Below are positions 62,172 through 64,000 of a DNA stretch of 64,000 bases, one piece after another. The stretch spans positions 1 to 64,000 of the forward strand of contig CAVVBC010000001.1 in NCBI GenBank assembly GCA_963746325.1. Direction: 5' to 3'. Position numbers and translations under genes: made by a program. The notes below the pieces were generated by a model. That model saw nothing but the letters and a program-made list of their open reading frames with translations. It ran no database searches and had not been told where the DNA came from. The stretch's first letter is position 1. Each line of letters starts with the position of its first letter. The stretch comes from RPQJ01 sp963746325 (lineage in GTDB: Bacteria > Pseudomonadota > Gammaproteobacteria > Steroidobacterales > Steroidobacteraceae).

Positions 62172-64000
62172 GTGCAACGCCGTTCCCTGTTCCTGGCCGG
62201 GATGCTGCTGGTGCTGGCCGGCGCGATTGCGTCGCTTACGCACTGGCTGCTGTACACGCAGCAGGGTCTCGACTTTGCGTTGGCGCAACTGACGCGCATC
62301 CCGAACGTGCAGATCGAGGTACGCGGTGCGCGCGGCACGCTGGCCGGCTCACTGGCCGCGGACCAGATCACGGTGGACCATGCGGCGGCGCACATCGTCG
62401 TTCGCGGCATCAGTGTGAACCCGGACCCGAGCGGGCTCATCATCGGACACGCGAGCCTCGCAGACCTGTCCGTGGCGCGCATCGACGTCACGCTCAAGGA
62501 GCGCCCGCCCCAGCCGGACCAGCCGCTGCATTTCCTGCCGGCTGGACTGCGTGTCACTGCGCCGGGCTTCCAGCTCGGCCCCACCGCAGTGACGCTCACG
62601 AGCGGGCAGCGCATCGACGCGCGCGCGATCACCGGCTCGCTCAGCCTCACGCGCTGGCGGCTCGATGTCGATCCCGTCGACGTGCAGGGACCGGCGGGCC
62701 GCGTCACGGGCAACATGACGCTGCGGGCGATGCAGCCACTGGGATTGCGCACCGATCTGCGCGGCGAATGGCGCCTGCCGGGCGATGACTACGAGTACCG
62801 CTTTCGCGTCGTGACGCGCGGCAACCTCGACCGGCTCGGCACCGACCTGTACCTCGACGCTCCCGCCAAGCTGTCGTTCACCGGCACGCTGCTCGACCTC
62901 ACCGAACAGCCGCGCGCCGCAGGCACTCTGCGGGTGGCTGATTTCGACGGCTCGCCGTGGGTACCGGCCGGGCGCTTCCCGCAAGTCACGGGCACGATCT
63001 CGCTCGCAGCGGGCGTGGCGTCGCTGGGGATCGACGGCACGCTCACCTCACCTGCATTGCCCAGCCAGCAATTGCGCTTGCAGGGCGCGGGCCGCTGGAC
63101 TGACGGCACCATCTCGCTCGCTGACGTGCGCCTGTGGCTGCCGCGCAGCGGCCTGTCGCTGACGACCAGCGGCACCGTGACGCTGCCTGCTGACGATGCA
63201 CCGGACGGCACGTTGCCGCACCTCGAACTGGGCGGCGAATGGTCCGCGCTGCGCTGGCCGGTCGTCGGTGATGACGAAGCGATCGTGCAGAGCCCGCAGG
63301 GCGTGTACACCATCGCGGGCTCGCTGCCGTATCAGTTCACGGCCCGCGCACAAGTCGAGGGGCAGGCGATTCCGCCGGTCAGTTTCGCCGCGACCGGCGT
63401 GATCGATCGCACCAGCGTCGTGCTCGACCGGTTCGAAGGGTACGCCCTGCGCGGTCGCATCGATGGCCGCGGCACACTTGCATGGACCGGGACGCAGGCG
63501 TGGAACTTCGACGTCGACGCCAAGGGCCTGGCGATCAGCGACCTGCGACCAGGCGTCGAGGGCCGCGTGAGCGCCAAGGGCTCGATCGCCGGTGCGGGGC
63601 TCACCGCCACGGCACCGTGGACCGCCCGGCTGGCGTCGATGTCGGGCACGCTTTTCGGCCGGCCCGTGACTGGCCGCGGCGAGATCGGCCATCGCGAGGG
63701 CAACTTCGACTTGCGGAACATCCGGGTCGCCAATGGCGAGTCTTTCGCCGACATCAACGGTCGCGTGGGCGCGACGGCGCTCGACCTCAACTGGAACCTG
63801 GACCTGCGTTCGCTCGCCGTTGCAGTGCCCGGCATGACTGGCCACCTGGTCTCGCGCGGCACGGCTCGCGGCACGCCACAGCGACCTGAGATCGTAGGCT
63901 CCGCGCGGGTCCGGAATTTCGCCTACGCAGGAGCGACCATCGCGTCGCTCGACGCGGAGGCGGACATCGACGTGAGCGACCAGCGCCGCTCGAGCATCAC
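62172..64000 (+). CDS. tamB: Translocation and assembly module TamB (5' part)
   Basis: Starts with a GTG at 62172, one base after the tamA stop, and stays open to the window end (609 codons seen). The N-terminal anchor follows VQRRSLFLAGMLLVLAGAIA. Next come the AsmA/TamB-like NVQIEVRGARGTLAGSLAAD and repeated beta stretches (LTEQPRAAGTLRVADFDGSP, LSLTTSGTVTLPADD, VRVANGESFADINGRVGATA). TamB spans the periplasm from the inner membrane to TamA. Family length is 1,100-1,400 residues, so about half is visible. Confidence 0.94.
   Translation, partial: MQRRSLFLAGMLLVLAGAIASLTHWLLYTQQGLDFALAQLTRIPNVQIEVRGARGTLAGSLAADQITVDHAAAHIVVRGISVNPDPSGLIIGHASLADLSVARIDVTLKERPPQPDQPLHFLPAGLRVTAPGFQLGPTAVTLTSGQRIDARAITGSLSLTRWRLDVDPVDVQGPAGRVTGNMTLRAMQPLGLRTDLRGEWRLPGDDYEYRFRVVTRGNLDRLGTDLYLDAPAKLSFTGTLLDLTEQPRAAGTLRVADFDGSPWVPAGRFPQVTGTISLAAGVASLGIDGTLTSPALPSQQLRLQGAGRWTDGTISLADVRLWLPRSGLSLTTSGTVTLPADDAPDGTLPHLELGGEWSALRWPVVGDDEAIVQSPQGVYTIAGSLPYQFTARAQVEGQAIPPVSFAATGVIDRTSVVLDRFEGYALRGRIDGRGTLAWTGTQAWNFDVDAKGLAISDLRPGVEGRVSAKGSIAGAGLTATAPWTARLASMSGTLFGRPVTGRGEIGHREGNFDLRNIRVANGESFADINGRVGATALDLNWNLDLRSLAVAVPGMTGHLVSRGTARGTPQRPEIVGSARVRNFAYAGATIASLDAEADIDVSDQRRSSI

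Overview
The window is a high-GC proteobacterial chromosome segment, almost fully coding. The gene order points to a gammaproteobacterium. coaBC-dut, mutM-rpmG-rpmB, radC, rsmD-coaD, ftsY-ftsE-ftsX-rpoH and tamA-tamB all appear in arrangements typical of that class. The lineage is probably Xanthomonadales- or Steroidobacter-like, judged from the overall gene content. This placement is inference; the window contains no rRNA.

Region 1-9253 looks accessory. A tRNA-Gly(CCC) gene (9180-9253, minus strand) forms its right edge. Exact or near-exact copies of the tRNA 3' end recur to the left at 8318 and 4603. Each copy leads into about 80 further bases shared between them, which end in an 11-bp-spaced CGTGTGA direct repeat. 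That repeat pair also occurs at 90 and 2261. Between these marks lie short cargo blocks: two related TolB-like/TPR membrane proteins, a LytS/LytTR two-component system with a secreted SnoaL-like protein, and a HigB/HigA-type toxin-antitoxin pair. A truncated VOC-family gene start sits at one junction. No integrase is present in the window.

Region 9.3-25 kb holds metabolic and housekeeping genes: amidohydrolase, ExoD-family protein, LysR regulator divergent from a glutathione S-transferase, extradiol dioxygenase, RhlE helicase, YcaQ-type DNA glycosylase, flavoprotein dehydrogenase, trmB, a MarC protein, an xth-ampG-Rieske operon (ampG frameshifted) and pyrE. Region 25-38 kb is core: dut-coaBC, mutM (frameshifted), rpmB-rpmG, radC, coaD-rsmD, a large lipase-like lipoprotein, ftsYEX and rpoH. 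Region 38-51 kb contains an OmpA/glycine-zipper lipoprotein, an acyl-CoA (probably glutaryl-CoA) dehydrogenase, a noncoding interval, a frameshifted K+ channel gene, a GDPD/FGGY-kinase pair, an operon ending in a YheT-type hydrolase, and an EF-G paralogue. The noncoding interval has a perfect sigma-54 promoter, AAnAAnAA motifs and a strong terminator, which is the layout of a CrcZ-like regulatory RNA. Region 51-64 kb has sulfotransferase/lipoprotein/YedK, an ABC-2 exporter, a divergent FlhD-like/FlhC-like pair with palindromic operators, nudC, a TSUP permease, a DUF4126 protein, a frameshifted NRDE gene, tamA and the start of tamB.

Three kinds of dispersed intergenic repeat are present. The first is elements bounded by inverted GGGGYTA heptamer arrays (20.1, 29.5 and 53.6 kb), each supplying the TAG stop of a neighbouring gene. 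The second is a REP-like CCTCTCCCGC hairpin family (28.0, 37.7 and 51.2 kb). The third is a pair of hairpins with mutually complementary loops at 37.8-38.0 kb. Five otherwise recognisable genes carry single-base frameshifts, mostly one-base gains, so assembly error is a serious possibility for those.
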